64,000 nt of DNA from Azadirachta indica (GCA_022749755.1 CM040448.1:11406481-11470480), one strand, 5' to 3'. Shown: positions 24,741 through 36,559, counted from the first letter of the stretch. The notes: generated by a model from the letters alone, not told the origin. Numbers and translations are program-made.

Positions 24741-25149
24741 TATATATATATATTTTTATATGCATACTTTGCTAAAATTCATGTACAAGATGGTACTAAA
24801 ATTATTCCTAATTAATTAATTATTAATTAGCATTATGTATATTTAATTTTCCTTTCAATAGTCATTCATTGGATATATCATTTTTCCATTGTAGTTTATA
24901 TAATAGAGAAATTTTACGAGAAGCCTTTAGATGAATTATAATTAATAAAACAAAGTCTAATAATTAATTCTAAATTAACAATGTTGATCATCTATTATTT
25001 ATACATTCGTAGTTCGCGCTTCCTTTTTTTATTTTTCCTTTTTTATTATCGAAGATAGCTAACCCTTTGTCTCCCTTTTAACAAACAGTCTTTCAAGGAA
25101 GAGAAAGAATATCGATTTGTGTGAGTAAAAATGATAAGGTTGTCTTTTA

Positions 25150-25861
25150 GGACGTATTTAACAAGCAAGTCTAAATTATACTATTTTACTGTTTAAGATC
25201 AAAATTTTTTTGTTTAGTGTTAAGTGCATAACTGGACTGTATAAAAATTAAATTAATATAGTTCAAACTTTTCAAATTTGACCCACTCCTCTCCTTAAAT
25301 CAGTGGCAGAGCGCTCGTAGAGTTTAAGGGGCCCTGGCCCACCCTCTAGACTCCATAAATTTTTTAAAAATTTTTATTATAAATATTCATATTTTTGACT
25401 TGATTCTTTAATTTATATATATTTTGACCATTATATTTTAAAACATTGTCACTTTACCATTTAATTTATTAATAATTTTTAAAATATTATCCTATTAACT
25501 TTATTTTTTTAAACTATTTTGGCCCCCTTCACCCCCCTCATTCCCCAACACACCCTTTTAGCTCTCTTAATTATTTAGTTTTGGCTTTGCCTCTATCTTG
25601 AGTTAAGCCCGTATTATATTATTTTTATTTATTTATTAAAAAATAATTTTTTTAAAAAAAATAATTATTTAATTATTAATTAAAAACAATAATTTGTAAT
25701 TAAATAATAAAAATAAATTTTGTATAATTAATATACTATAGTACGATAACATACTAAACATAATACTGCATTAAATTTTATCTAATGCAGTTCATTATAA
25801 TCCAGTTCAATCCATTACATTATAATCCAATACAGTTCAATACGTCGTACCAAATGCACGC
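25150..25861. mobile_element. Probable PIF/Harbinger-like MITE with an inner repeat
   Basis: The left end GGACGTATTTAACAAG and the right end, read in reverse as GCGTGCATTTGGTACG, are imperfect inverted repeats flanked by TTA (25147-25149 and 25862-25864). A TTA duplication fits the Harbinger class. Inside, about 25296-25612 begins with GTGGCAGAGCG and ends with GGCTTTGCCTC, suggesting a second nested repeat. The paralogous units lack this segment, but unit 2 has also lost neighbouring sequence, so no clean empty site exists. Confidence 0.4.
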
Positions 25862-25901
25862 TTAATATTAAATAAAATTAAAAACACCAAGAAATTTGAG
25901 A

Positions 25902-27312
25902 TTAATTTGGATGGTTGAGTTGTGTATTATTATTATTAGTAGAAGTAGTAATACAAACTGGGGGAAACATTGTTACATAAGTCTGAATAACACTGAGGGC
26001 GAGGGCAAATATGGCTCCAAGAACGAGAATGGTCCAAGGGCTGCTAAAATGTGCGTGGCAAAATCAGCCATCCAGTTCATGATCTTGTTCTTGTAATGCT
26101 TTTCAATGTTTTCTCCAATATCAGCGTAAAGATCAGTATCTGGCACCAAATTGTCGGCTATCTTATTGAAAAGGTCTGCAACCTTTTCATCGCTCCCAAG
26201 TAAATTGTGTACTATGCCCTTTGATCGAAGCTTCTTTACGTTCTCAGCATGATCAATCAGCGAATCCAATAGGCAAATGTACGAAGTGACGGCGAAATCA
26301 TCGGGGCTATCGGCGCAAGCTTCGTAGGCTACCATGTTTAGTAGCAGGGATTCTGTAGAATCGTCTACCTTTATAGGTGGAAGACACAGTTCGTTTTCAA
26401 AAACACAACTTTCGAAATTGACGCTACCCGGTTGATAACTCTTGTTTGGCTTGAAATTGATTCCCGCCAATTTAAGCTCCATAGCCGAGCAATATAAAGA
26501 CCTGCCGCCGCTGCCATCGCCGCCCGGCTTCCTTTTAGACTTACCGATGAGCTTAGTTCTAGTATATGCAAGAGGATGAGCAGGTTCAGGTTCAGGTTTA
26601 GGTTCACGTTCCATATTTACTGTCACCTGACATTGACGGTCTTGCGTCTCAGTTTGCTGTGGCCGGCGGAGAATATTTTCTATGAAATCACTTAAATTTG
26701 TCTCCCACTCCCATGGTCCTTATTATTTTCGAACTTCGACTTCAACATCATCAACTTCTGCAGGACTTTAAAAGGGAGTTGATTTTCCAGCAAGAACAAG
26801 TCTCTTTTGGCCCATGCTGCAATGTTGCTTTTCATTCCTAAACTGGGTCCGTTGGGCCGCTTCTGATTAACAAGATTTTTGTATGTGTGGCAGTAAATGA
26901 ATTGGACAACGAAGCAGCCATCAAGAAACAACATTTTGGTAAACTCCTCCTCGTTGAATTTTGCCACTGTGCCCTCTTCGTAGCACTCTTTTGCAATTTT
27001 CGTCAAGTCCATGACTTGGCGGTACGCTTCTTTAAGCCGGTCTTGATCATCGTTGGCAAACCTGCGCGCCATTATAAGAGCTCAAGTTTAGGGTTTCCAT
27101 GATGATAAGGTCCAATGGAAACCACTTAAGGATTCGTAGCTTTCATCATTTCTTTTCATCTCTCGAATTAGCTGAGGAACTTTCTGTACTTTCACACTTG
27201 TTGGGTTGATGTTACGCTCCAGGACTTTCCAAAACCATCTGGGAACACAATCTTGGCCTCGTATTTCATTGTCATGACTGAAGGCACTATCAGAAACCTT
27301 GGAAGCCTCCAT
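25902..27312 (-). pseudogene. DUF247 protein, copy B, multiply disrupted
   Basis: A paralogue of the DUF247 genes at 15.3 and 55.3 kb. It opens at ATG 27312 (MEASKVSDSAFSHDNEIRGQ) but is shortened after VPRWF and breaks near 27090, where YESL is followed by a frame change. A middle part (26692-27072) keeps FLDGCFVVQFIYC and RDLFLLENQLPFKVL. The C-terminal part (to 25902) keeps DDSTESLLLNMVAYEACADSP. The last frame change, near 26050, moves the C-terminal hydrophobic segment out of frame. At least three frame changes are visible, so it is a pseudogene. Confidence 0.85.
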
Positions 27313-28395
27313 TAGTAGGCCAGACGCACACAATGAATATGTAATTTAATTTCCTGAGCTTTTGTTCGTGACATTAATGCATTCGTTAATCAGCAACTCA
27401 AGTTCAAGAGCTTTTGTACGTCAATGCTTCTTTTTCTTTTTTATTTTAAAAAGAAATAAGGAGCTGCAAGCACGTAACACGAGATTCAACTTTGGAAAAT
27501 AATCCTGTTGAAAAAATAATCAACTGCAGAAAAAGAAAAATAATTAAGTGTTTAATAAATTATACTCTTAATAGTATTCTAAATTTTAGGAATCAAAATT
27601 TATTTTTTAATTTTATTTTTGTTCAAATATTATAAGAATGTATGTTAAAAGTATATGCATAGCAATGATAGAATTAAATAGTTTGCGAGTTGGAATACAT
27701 TTGGGTTTGTATAATTTAATTTATTGAATATGCATACTAATTCTATAATATAATTAAAGTAGTATTATAATTATCAAGTATATACATATTCCCAATTCAA
27801 ACATATTAATTTAATTATATATGAATTTGAGATCACCTTTTTCTACGCATATTAATTTTTATAATATAATTGAAAAGATAAGGTGTATAATTAATTAACA
27901 AGAAAATTAACCAAAATGTCTAACATTTGGACTGAATTTTCAGCAATACTTATTGTTTAAAATTTATTATAAAAATGACTCATTTAAATTTTTTTAAACG
28001 AAAATATTCCTATTAAAAGTATATGTTAGTTATTTTTAAAATTTTTTTATGAGGATATTTTAGTTCAAGTGAGTCATTTTTTATATATATTTTAAATAGT
28101 GGTCATTTTAAAAAATTAAATTCCCAATTTGGTTACTATTGAAAATCTCTCTTAATTAATGTAGTTCATACAAAAGTAAACTTTTGTGTGATTGGTCATT
28201 TGAAAACTTTAACCCTTAGTGAAAAAGTTGTTTTAATTCTAAAATTAAATAGTTTTAATTTCTTTTCTAGCATTATTGTATTCCTTACAAATTTTTATGG
28301 GACAAATTTTCAAGAGAGAAGAAGAATATCAGAAAATAAAGTAATTAATAATGTGTAGTACAATTAAAGATGCTTATGTAGAAATCATAAGTTAG
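27313..28395. other. DUF247-B upstream region, duplicated at 29179-30070
   Basis: Non-coding AT-rich DNA. The same sequence recurs at 29179-30070 with few changes, apart from the 253-bp element listed next. The match ends at about 28395, where the copia fragment begins. Confidence 0.6.
27899..28151 (-). mobile_element. MITE-like insertion, copy 2, with TTAATTAA flanks
   Basis: 253 bp present here but absent from the near-identical paralogue at about 29835, which therefore shows the empty site. It is flanked by TTAATTAA at 27891-27898 and 28152-28159, and the paralogue has TTAATTAA once. The ends share an AACCAAA-type motif in inverted orientation. The low complexity of the flanks leaves the class (hAT or Mutator-like) open. 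A diverged relative lies at 10400-10638. Confidence 0.6.
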
Positions 28396-28964
28396 AAGGC
28401 CTTGGTAGAAAATCAAAAGGGGAAGAAAATCAAAGCATTTAGAATAGATAATGGCATGGAATTTTGTGGTGCACAATTTGATTCGTTCTATGAAAATTGT
28501 AGGATTATGAGACACAGAACAGTAAAATATATTCCACAATAGAATGACATGGCGGAGAGAGTTAATAAAACTTTGATGAAGAGGGTTAGGTGCATGTTGC
28601 TGAGTGCTGAATTGTCAAAGTTTTTTGGGTAAAACTGTCTCAACAGCTGTGTATCTTATTAATAGATGCCTTGCTATTGTATTAAATTTTAAATCTCTAA
28701 AAAAAATTTGGTTTGGATACCCCCATGTCTAGATCATCTAAGAATCTTTAGATGTACAACTTATGTCTATGATAAATAAGGTAAATTAGACCCTAGAACT
28801 GTAAAGGAAATTATTATAAGTTATTCCGAAAGTGTGAAGGGTTATAAGCTTTGGTGTCACGATGGCAAGTGTGTAATTAGTAGAGATACGATATTTTATA
28901 AGGATAAAATGCTGAAACAAAATTATGCATCAGCAAGGGAACTAGTTACTAAAAAGTCACAACA
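28396..28964 (+). pseudogene. Ty1-copia retrotransposon pol fragment (integrase)
   Basis: Translation shows the C-terminal half of a copia integrase core (IDNGMEFCGAQFDSFYE, then MAERVNKTLM) and the following domain (GKLDPRTVKEIIISY, GYKLWCHDGKCVISRD). It has several in-frame stops and small frame changes. No LTR, primer-binding site or reverse transcriptase is present. It sits exactly between the two copies of the DUF247-upstream duplication, so it probably entered with, or marks, the duplication junction. Confidence 0.85.
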
Positions 28965-29178
28965 CCATGATGACAAGGTCCAATGGAAACCACTAAAGGG
29001 TCGTAGCTTTCATCGTTTCCTTTCATCTCTCGAATTAGCTAGGAACTTTCTGTATTTTCACACTTGTTGGGTTGATGTTACGCTCCACGACTTCCGAAAG
29101 CCATCTGGGAACACAATCTTGGCCTCGTATTTCATTGTCATGACTGCAGGCACTATCAGAAACCTTGGAAACCGCCAT
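28965..29178 (-). pseudogene. DUF247 protein, copy C, 5' stub
   Basis: Only the first ~70 codons of a DUF247 gene are present, from ATG 29178 (HDNEIRGQDCVP, then VKIQKVP) to about YDPLVVSIGP at 28965, where the copia fragment starts. It is closest to copy B, sharing the shortened N-terminal region. It is part of the partial unit whose upstream region runs to 30336. Confidence 0.8.
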
Positions 29179-30336
29179 TATTAGGCCAGACGCACGCAAT
29201 GAATATGTAATTTAATTTCCTGAGTTTTTGTTTGTGAGATTAATGCATTCGTTAATTAGTAACTCAAGTTCAAGAGCTTTTATATAGTGCGCACTTTGGA
29301 GCAAGCATCTTCGCTTTTCTCAATTGCCAAGTTTGGAATTGTTAATCCTTTCAGAGACCAAAAAAAAAAAAAGGCTTGGAATTGTACGTTAATGCTTCTT
29401 TTTCTTTTTTATTTTAAAAAGAAATAAGGAGCTGCAAGCACGTATCACGGGCTTCAACTTTGGACAATAATCCTGTTGAAAAAATAATCAACCGCAGAAA
29501 AAGAAAAATAATTAAGTGTTTAATAAATTATACCCTTAATAGTGTTCTAAATTTTAGGAATCAATAAATTTATTTTTTAATTTTATTGTTGTTCAAATAT
29601 TATAAGAATGCATGTTAAAAGTATATGAATACCAATGATAGAATTAAATAGTTTGCGAGTAGGAATACATTTGGGATTCTATAATTTAATTTATTGAGTA
29701 TGCATACTAACTCTATAATATAATTAAAGTAGTATTATAATTATCAGGAATTTAATTAATATGAATTTGAGATCAACTTTTTCTATGCATATTAATTTTT
29801 ATAATATATTGAAAAGATAAGGTGTATAATTAATTAACTAATGTAGTTCATACAAAAGTAAACTTTTGTGTGATTGGTCATCTGAAAACTTTAACCCTTA
29901 ATTAGAGAAAAAGTTGTTATAATTCTAAAAATAAATAGTGTTAATTTCTTTTCTAACATTACTGTATTCCTTACAATTTTATGGGACAAATTTTTAAGAG
30001 AGAAGAAGAATATCAGAGAATAAAGTAATTAATGTGTAGTACAATTAAAGATGCTTCTGCAGAAATCTCAAGTTATTATTAACACTTTCTTTTTCAAGTC
30101 CTATTTGTCGCTATCATTATTTGCTTTATATATTCTCTGCCTCCAATAAATTGACTTCTTTAATTTATGGCTTATAAAGAAAGGCTGGCTAACATCTCTA
30201 TGACGGATTTGAATGAGCTTTGTTCTTTATTTTCTTTTCATTCTTTCCCTAAAGATTGTATGCGCGTAGTACTGCCGCTGCAGTAAAAGCTATATTATCT
30301 CCACTACTTTTTTGCAAATCAATGCTAAGGGCGTAC
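29179..30336. other. DUF247-C upstream region ending in an LCYB junction
   Basis: Duplicate of 27313-28395, extended to about 30336 with sequence shared with 17800-17990 and 22060-22170. At about 30330 an AAGGGCGT motif is followed directly by LCYB coding sequence. No gene is seen. Confidence 0.6.
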
Positions 30337-31269
30337 GAAAGTCATTAAGGTTATTCATGAAGAATGATCTAAATCTATTTTGATACGCAATGATGGTGTT
30401 ACCACTGAGGCTACCGTTGTTCTTGATGCTATAAGGGTTTTCTAGGTGCCTCGTTCAGTATGATAAGCCTTATAATCCGGTTACCAGGTGGCATATGGAA
30501 TTTTAGCTCAGGTAGAAGAGCCCCATTTGATGTAGACAAGATGGTTTTTATGGACTGGAGAGATTCCCATCTGAATGGTAATGTGGCCATGAAAGAGGCA
30601 AGTAGTAGAATTCCCACTTTTCTTTATGCAATGCCCTTCTCATCGAACAGGATATTTCTCGAAGAAACTTCGTTGGTGGCACGGCCTGGGGTGCCAATGA
30701 AAGATATCCAGGAAAGAATGGTGGCTAGATTAAGGCACTTAGGCATAAAAGTTAAAAGCATTGAAGAGGATGAGAATTGTGTCATCCCTATGGGCGGGCC
30801 CCTTCCAGCACTTCCTCAAAGAGTTGTGGGAATAGGTGGTACTGCTGGGATGGTGCACCCTTCAACTGGCTATATGGTGGCAAGGACTCTAGCAGCAGCT
30901 CCTATTGTTGCAAATGCTATAGTTCGATCCCTTGGTTCTGGTAGAAGCCTTTCAGGAAATGAATTGTCTGCTGAAGTTTGGAAAGACTTATGGCCCATAA
31001 AAAGGAGACAGAAGGAATTCTCCTGTTTGGTGTGGACATCCTGCTGAAACTTGACTTACCACGTACTAGAAGGTTTGTTGATGTATTTTTTGATCTTTAA
31101 GCTCATTATTGGCATGGTTTCTTATCATCGAGATTGTTTCTTCCCGAGATTATATTTTTGGGCTTTCTCTATTCTCTCACGCCTCTAATACTTTAGAATA
31201 GAGATCATGGCAAAAGGCACTCTTCCTTTGGCTAACATGATCGGCAATTTGGTACAGAATAGAGATTAA
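30337..31269 (+). pseudogene. LCYB 5'-truncated copy 3 with frameshifts
   Basis: Matches the intact LCYB from about codon 194 to the stop codon. A good reading frame from about 30527 to 31005 keeps FLEET and the PMGGPLPALPQRVVGIGGTAG stretch. Small insertions and deletions before 30527 (for example around ATAAGGG at 30431) and after about 31000 (the KRRQKEFSCLVWTSC tail) break the frame. The transit region and nucleotide-binding motif are missing. The CACTA transposon lies about 200 bp downstream. Confidence 0.92.
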
Positions 31270-31466
31270 GATGACCAAAATATCTTTTATATGCTTAATA
31301 TGTTGATGCACTTCCTCTTGCCTGAATTAGTTGTGATTTTTATATCCTATTACATGATCCACCGTTCATCATAAATTCATTTGGGTAGATGGTTCAGAGT
31401 GATTGCGTGCTTAATTAATCCTACCTGCTATTACTAATTGAAAGAAGTCAGATTGTTATATGAGAT
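31270..31466. other. LCYB-copy-3 3' flank up to the CACTA insertion
   Basis: Repeats the LCYB 3' flank and is cut at 31466 by the CACTA element. The matching sequence resumes at 54570. The GAT at 31464-31466 is the left target-site duplication. Confidence 0.8.
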
Positions 31467-31497
31467 CACTACTAGAAAATAATTAAAAGAGCACACT

Positions 31498-31960
31498 AAA
31501 TAGAAGACGGTTTTCATTTTTTAAGACGGTTTATTCAAAAACTGTTTTTAATTCTAAAAAATAAGAACGGTTTTTGTAAACCGTTTTCTAAAATATATGT
31601 TTTAAGAACAATTTTAATGAAACCGACTTTAAATTTAAAAAATAAAAATTGTTTTTGTAAACCGTCTTCTAAAATATATGTTTAGAGAACAGTTTTAATA
31701 AAATTGACTTTAATTCTGAAATATAAAAACGATTTTTGTAAACCGTTTTCTAAAATATGTGTTTAGAGAAGTTTTAATAAACTTATTTTTATTTTAAAAA
31801 AATATAAAAATAATTTTTAAAACGTTTTCTTTTTTCACATATTTAAATGACAGTTTTAGTAAATTATTCTTGATTTTTAAAATAAAAAATAATTTTCAAA
31901 TCGTTTTCTAAAATACATATTTAGAAGAATTATAATAAAATATACTTTTATTTAAATAAT
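31498..31960. repeat. Left subterminal repeats of the CACTA element
   Basis: A motif around AAACCGTTTTCTAAAATAT recurs roughly every 100 bp (about 31575, 31660, 31740 and 31900), alternating with AGACGGTTTT-like inverted forms. CACTA elements carry such arrays as binding sites for the regulatory transposon protein. Related motifs stand at the right end. Confidence 0.75.
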
Positions 31961-32963
31961 AAAAATTATTTTAAATATTCTTCTGTTTACAGAATAATTT
32001 TAATTTAATTGATTTCTATTTAAAATTTTAAAAAAATAATTTTTAATCTTGTTTTCGTTTACTATACCACGTGAGATTGAGTTTTTTTGAATACTAATTT
32101 AGTCAAAAACTTTTTGATCAGTAAATATATAAAAATTAGAAAAAATTACTTATTTAATTTTAATAAATGTAATTAAAAATGTTGGTGTTTGAATTAAGAA
32201 TATCAAACAAAATATAGGTAAAGTATATATATACACATTTATATAAATATAATGAATAGTAATTAAGGGATATTGTTATGTATTGGGCCGGTTTTTAAAC
32301 AATAACCTTATTTTTATTTTTAATCTACTAATTTGTTTAATAGTATAATAGTAGACTTTGAACAAATAAATACACACACACAAATATATATATAAATATA
32401 TATATATATATAAAATTTCAATTTTACATTAAAAAAATTTAAATCTATTTTATAATCATAAAATCTCTAAATTATGCATATATATATAATTATTAAACAC
32501 ACATTCTTTTCATTAATTTTTTGTTAAAATTAACTGCTGACTCAATATTGATTACTTTAATAACAAAAATACCTTTAACTTTTATTTAACTAATACAATG
32601 ACATAAATACTCTTTTTTAATAATTTTTAATTAATTTTTTATATAAATAAATTAATTACATGAAAATAATTTATTTTCAATTAACAAAATAAAAGTTTAA
32701 TTTATTTTTCTTCTTTTTACTTTTTATTTTAAAATTTTCATTTTTCTTATTTGATTTTTAAATTTAAACAATTTCTACTTTTTTATTCAAATTTCTTTGA
32801 ATTTTTACACTAATCTATAATTAAAAAACAATAATATATTAACAATAATAATCATAAATTCACGACATGTAAAAAAATAGTCATACAAAATAAAAATAAT
32901 TAAAAATGCTGGTATTTGTTGAAAAAAATAAAATATATATTGAAAATTTTAGACAAAAAAAAA

Positions 32964-33010
32964 ATCACATATTTTTTGGACTCACTTCAAAATGAAATTG
33001 TCTCTGACAT
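32964..33010 (+). repeat. 47-bp exact copy of a Ulp1 exon piece
   Basis: Identical over 47 bp to 51939-51985, which codes YFLDSLQNEIVSD in the protease part of the second transposon gene. It lies alone in AT-rich non-coding DNA of the left arm, in the same orientation. Confidence 0.85.
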
Positions 33011-34583
33011 TAAATAAAACGAAAATAATTAAATCATTGCTTTTAATTATTTTTATATTATTTGACTATTTTTCTTATCACTTAATGAACTTCAATTATC
33101 GATTAGAGAAAAAATAAAAAATAAAAAAGATAAATACTTCAAAACCAAAAAATAAAAAATTAAAATATGTTGTATAAATTACAAATAGCAGTGCATGTAT
33201 CGTAAACAAGTAATACAGTGGTAAGAAAGTATTGGTCCTACAAGAAATGTTAATTTGTTAATTACCGAAGATAATTAAGTAATGAATTTATTTGAAAAAA
33301 TTGAATTAATTTAATTGAGAAAAATTAAAACAAAATAAAGTAAAATAAACTATTGAAAGATATTATTAAAATAAATATAGCTGATAGAAAGATTTAGGGC
33401 TAATGATTTCATTATATTTATTCACATCCAATTCTGCAGATAATGTTATTCTAATTTAATATTTGTGTTATTAGTTAATTATCTTAAGTTATTCGACAGT
33501 CTTTCTCGAGATTAATTGAATCTACTTTGCACCTAAATAATTCACTATATTTATATGTGAATTAAATTAAATGAAAGTGTTTTACATTCAGTGATAATTC
33601 TTAACTAATTATGTAAATCATATTAATACATTTCTGTCTAACATGTAATTAACGGTATTCATTACCTGGTTTAGATAATAATCACTTTTCAGTTCATATT
33701 AATCCATAAATAATTCAAATACTAACCAAATATTAAAACGCATCAATCATCATAATGAATATGCAACACTAAATATTAAATCAAAACAAATAACACAATT
33801 ACACAAATTGAATACTTCAAATAGATTAGATTATTGTCTTAGAAAACAAATTTAACTACACATTAGATAAAGTTCAAAATCCACAATAAAAAATTTAACA
33901 ATCGACAACATAAAAATCAATAACTTCACTATTGTTTAATTCAAAACAAAGGTTTAAAGACAAGAGAAAAAGATAAAACTAGATTAGGAGAGCCTTGATT
34001 TTCAAAACCTTGAATTTGATGCCCAAAAATTCTTCCAATCTCCTCTCTCTCTATCGCTTAGTTTTCTCCAAAAACTTGAACTTGATGCCCAATAGCAGGA
34101 TGAATGGCGTAATGGCCAATTCTCGTGATCTGCAAAAAATACAACTAAAATACATTAAATATTAATGTAAGCAGAAGATGAAACAAACAAATCAAATTAA
34201 AGAGTAAATGATAAGTGTGTGTTTTTACGCATTTATCAAATACTCTCATACTTGAATGCTTGCTTGTCCTCAAGCAAATCAAACCAACAAAAATAGATAT
34301 TGGGGAAAAGACTAAAAATAGGCAAACATAATATTAACCCAAAAAAAAAAAAATCAAACAAACACACTTCTAGAACATGATAAGTTAAACTTGAACCAAA
34401 ATAGTTTTTTTTTTTTCATATATGTATGTGATTGGTAGTAACTCACTATGTTCAACAAACGATTACTTTTCATTCATCCCCTACACTTAATGGAAACATT
34501 GTCCTTGATGTTGAAAGATGGAAAAATAAAGAAAAAAATTAGAAAGATCTTACCTGAGAGGTAAGATGTAAGAATTTTGTCTC
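33011..34583. other. AT-rich CACTA interior with retroelement-like DNA
   Basis: No coding sequence. The stretch 34115-34245 contains TGATAAGTGTGTG...CATTTATCA. It matches, over about 100 bp, parts of the LTR-like fragments at 36880-37335 and 43085-43560. This suggests a minus-strand LTR retroelement end here, downstream of the ORF at 34584-35855. Confidence 0.45.
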
Positions 34584-35855
34584 TCATTGTGCATTGTTAT
34601 CTTCATCTGCTTGGTTGGGTGGGAATTGTGGAAGTGGTGGAAATTGAACATCGGGATGTATTTGCTGAAAATATGAAGCCAAAGTGTTGAAGCAGTCCAC
34701 TTGATACTGATGCATCCTTGATTGTTCTTGCCGGATGTTAGAAATCTCACGCCCTTGTTGAATAATTCTTTGATGCATATCGGCAATTCTTGATTGTATG
34801 GGATCTTCGTGATGTGAGGAGGAAGCTCCAGCTTCATTATCTTGATGGACAAATGAGGGATTTGGTAAGCCTTCATAAGGATTTTGTTGACGCCTCAATC
34901 TTTCTTCATAGGCTGATCGGTATGCCTCTGGAATTGTATTAAGGGAGCCTTTTCTCAGTCGAGGCAATGGTTTTTGTGGTGGTGGAACTTGATTATCATC
35001 ATCCACAATAAATCGTAAGCCTGATCGGACGGATGCACCTTCTGCCCAACAGTTGAACTTGGAAATTGCCATCCCGTCAATTGGAGAATCTGGATTTACC
35101 TTGTACTCTGTGTCCTCTACCCTTACCCCTCCCTTTAAGCATAAGGCAGTAATAAGACAGGGGTGTGTGTGTCCCCTCGTTGTTTTTACTTCAATAGATG
35201 CAATCAAGCTGTCTCGGATTACCTTTCCTATATCAATAGTAATCTTAGCACAAATACAATAAAGTAGAGATGCTCTTTTTGCTGTAACTTCATTGAGATG
35301 GGATGTAGGCATGAGATTGGAGCAAATAAATTTATACCAAGCCTTGGCATATCTATTGAGCGTATTTTCTGGGAAGGTGAGAGATTTGCTGTATCTACCA
35401 CGACCTCTTAACCATTGTGTTCCAGGAACACATAATTCTTCAATAATTTGAGTGTAGTTTTCATCATCTCTCTTGAATGCATCATACAAATCCTCATCTG
35501 CGTCAATGGATGGTAAGCCATAAAAGGTGTTAATGGCCTCAGAACTAAATAAAATCCTTTTGCCCCTAACATACACTATGTCATTCTCTCTGCTCACTGA
35601 AGCATTAGCATAAAATTCCCTAACTAATGACACTATTGCTTGAGTAGGATAGTCAGTAAGCGATTCCCATTTCCGATCCAGGATAAATTGCAAAATCATT
35701 CCATCTTTTGAGCCCGGTTTTAATGCTCGTTCCCTCACTAATGCTTTTTCATCTTGTTGAAATTTAATAAACTTTTTTTCGGCTTCACATGAAACAAATT
35801 TCCTTTTGTTAAAAACTGATGAAACTTGTGAAGAACTCCCCTTTTTTGGAGCCAT
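34584..35855 (-). CDS. Putative plant transposon protein (retroelement ORF), 423 aa
   Basis: An uninterrupted frame from ATG 35855 that resembles the plant 'putative plant transposon protein' family often found in LTR retroelement-derived DNA; its biochemical role is unknown. Family-like blocks are VSLVREFYANA, GLPSIDADEDLYDAF, WYKFICSNLMPTSH and RASLLYCICAKITIDIGKVI. The C-terminal ~110 residues (from about 315) are polar and Gln-rich, with a likely coiled coil (QSRIADMHQRIIQQG onward) and a Pro-rich end. It lies inside the CACTA element on the opposite strand, with retroelement-like sequence on both sides. It was probably brought in by a nested retroelement. It is notable for being intact while the transposon genes are broken. 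Confidence 0.75.
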   Translation of the reverse strand: MAPKKGSSSQVSSVFNKRKFVSCEAEKKFIKFQQDEKALVRERALKPGSKDGMILQFILDRKWESLTDYPTQAIVSLVREFYANASVSRENDIVYVRGKRILFSSEAINTFYGLPSIDADEDLYDAFKRDDENYTQIIEELCVPGTQWLRGRGRYSKSLTFPENTLNRYAKAWYKFICSNLMPTSHLNEVTAKRASLLYCICAKITIDIGKVIRDSLIASIEVKTTRGHTHPCLITALCLKGGVRVEDTEYKVNPDSPIDGMAISKFNCWAEGASVRSGLRFIVDDDNQVPPPQKPLPRLRKGSLNTIPEAYRSAYEERLRRQQNPYEGLPNPSFVHQDNEAGASSSHHEDPIQSRIADMHQRIIQQGREISNIRQEQSRMHQYQVDCFNTLASYFQQIHPDVQFPPLPQFPPNQADEDNNAQ

Positions 35856-36559
35856 TTTGCTCTTAGTATTCTTTTAGGCAAATTACCGAACACTTGGAAT
35901 ACACACTTTTACTATCTCCTATCTTGCACTTCAATCCACTTAGTTAACCTTCCTTTCACTAATAAAGCACCCTGCAAGTATTTTTCAACTATCAAACTTA
36001 AGATTACTAGGCCAAAGTTCACTGAAACATTTTGTCGAACATTTGGCGTACACTTTTATTAACCCACTCAATTTCTAATCCAAACCTTCACGTTTAGGCC
36101 AAAATTACAATGTAAAACGCAAACACTTTCAAAATATTAATTTCTCCACAACACCCACAACAAATTCCATAAAAAATAAAGAACCAAACACTTCAATTTT
36201 CTATTAACATTACAACCCTAAACATTTCTTCATAAATATATAATTGAAAAAATAAATTTTACACTAGTGAGAACTTACTTGAAATTGAAGTGAAAATACA
36301 ATGTTGGGATTGAATTCCTTACTCTCACTGCACTTCTCCAAATTATTGCTATGTTGGGAGATTATAGGTAATTGAGTGTTTAAATTTGGTAAGGAAATAT
36401 GTGTAATTTGGTATTTAGGATGGTGATTGAACGTATAGTAATTGAATTTAGGTAAAGAGTGAAAAAGAGAGAGTGTTTGGGATGGTGTTTGTGTTGGAGA
36501 AAGAGGGAAATTTGGAAACAAATAGAAAAGGGATTATATTGGGGCAAAAAGAGGGGAGG
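35856..36559. other. Leader-side region of the retroelement ORF
   Basis: AT-rich sequence upstream of the minus-strand ORF, with small unsupported open frames only. No further feature is recognised. Confidence 0.4.

Larger units (their letters stand above)
22860..25901. other. LCYB-copy-2 3' flank with MITE-like insertions
   Basis: The first ~600 bases repeat the LCYB 3' flank. From about 23730 the sequence is AT-rich and largely private to unit 2. It contains a foldback-like element (24280-24740) and a probable MITE (25150-25861), listed separately. Bases 25080-25149 match 63360-63420 in unit 4. No conserved coding sequence is seen. Confidence 0.5.

Noticed and set aside
30460..31047. A functional short LCYB at 30.5 kb
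   Set aside because: It is 5'-truncated and frameshifted at both ends of the open stretch compared with the intact gene.
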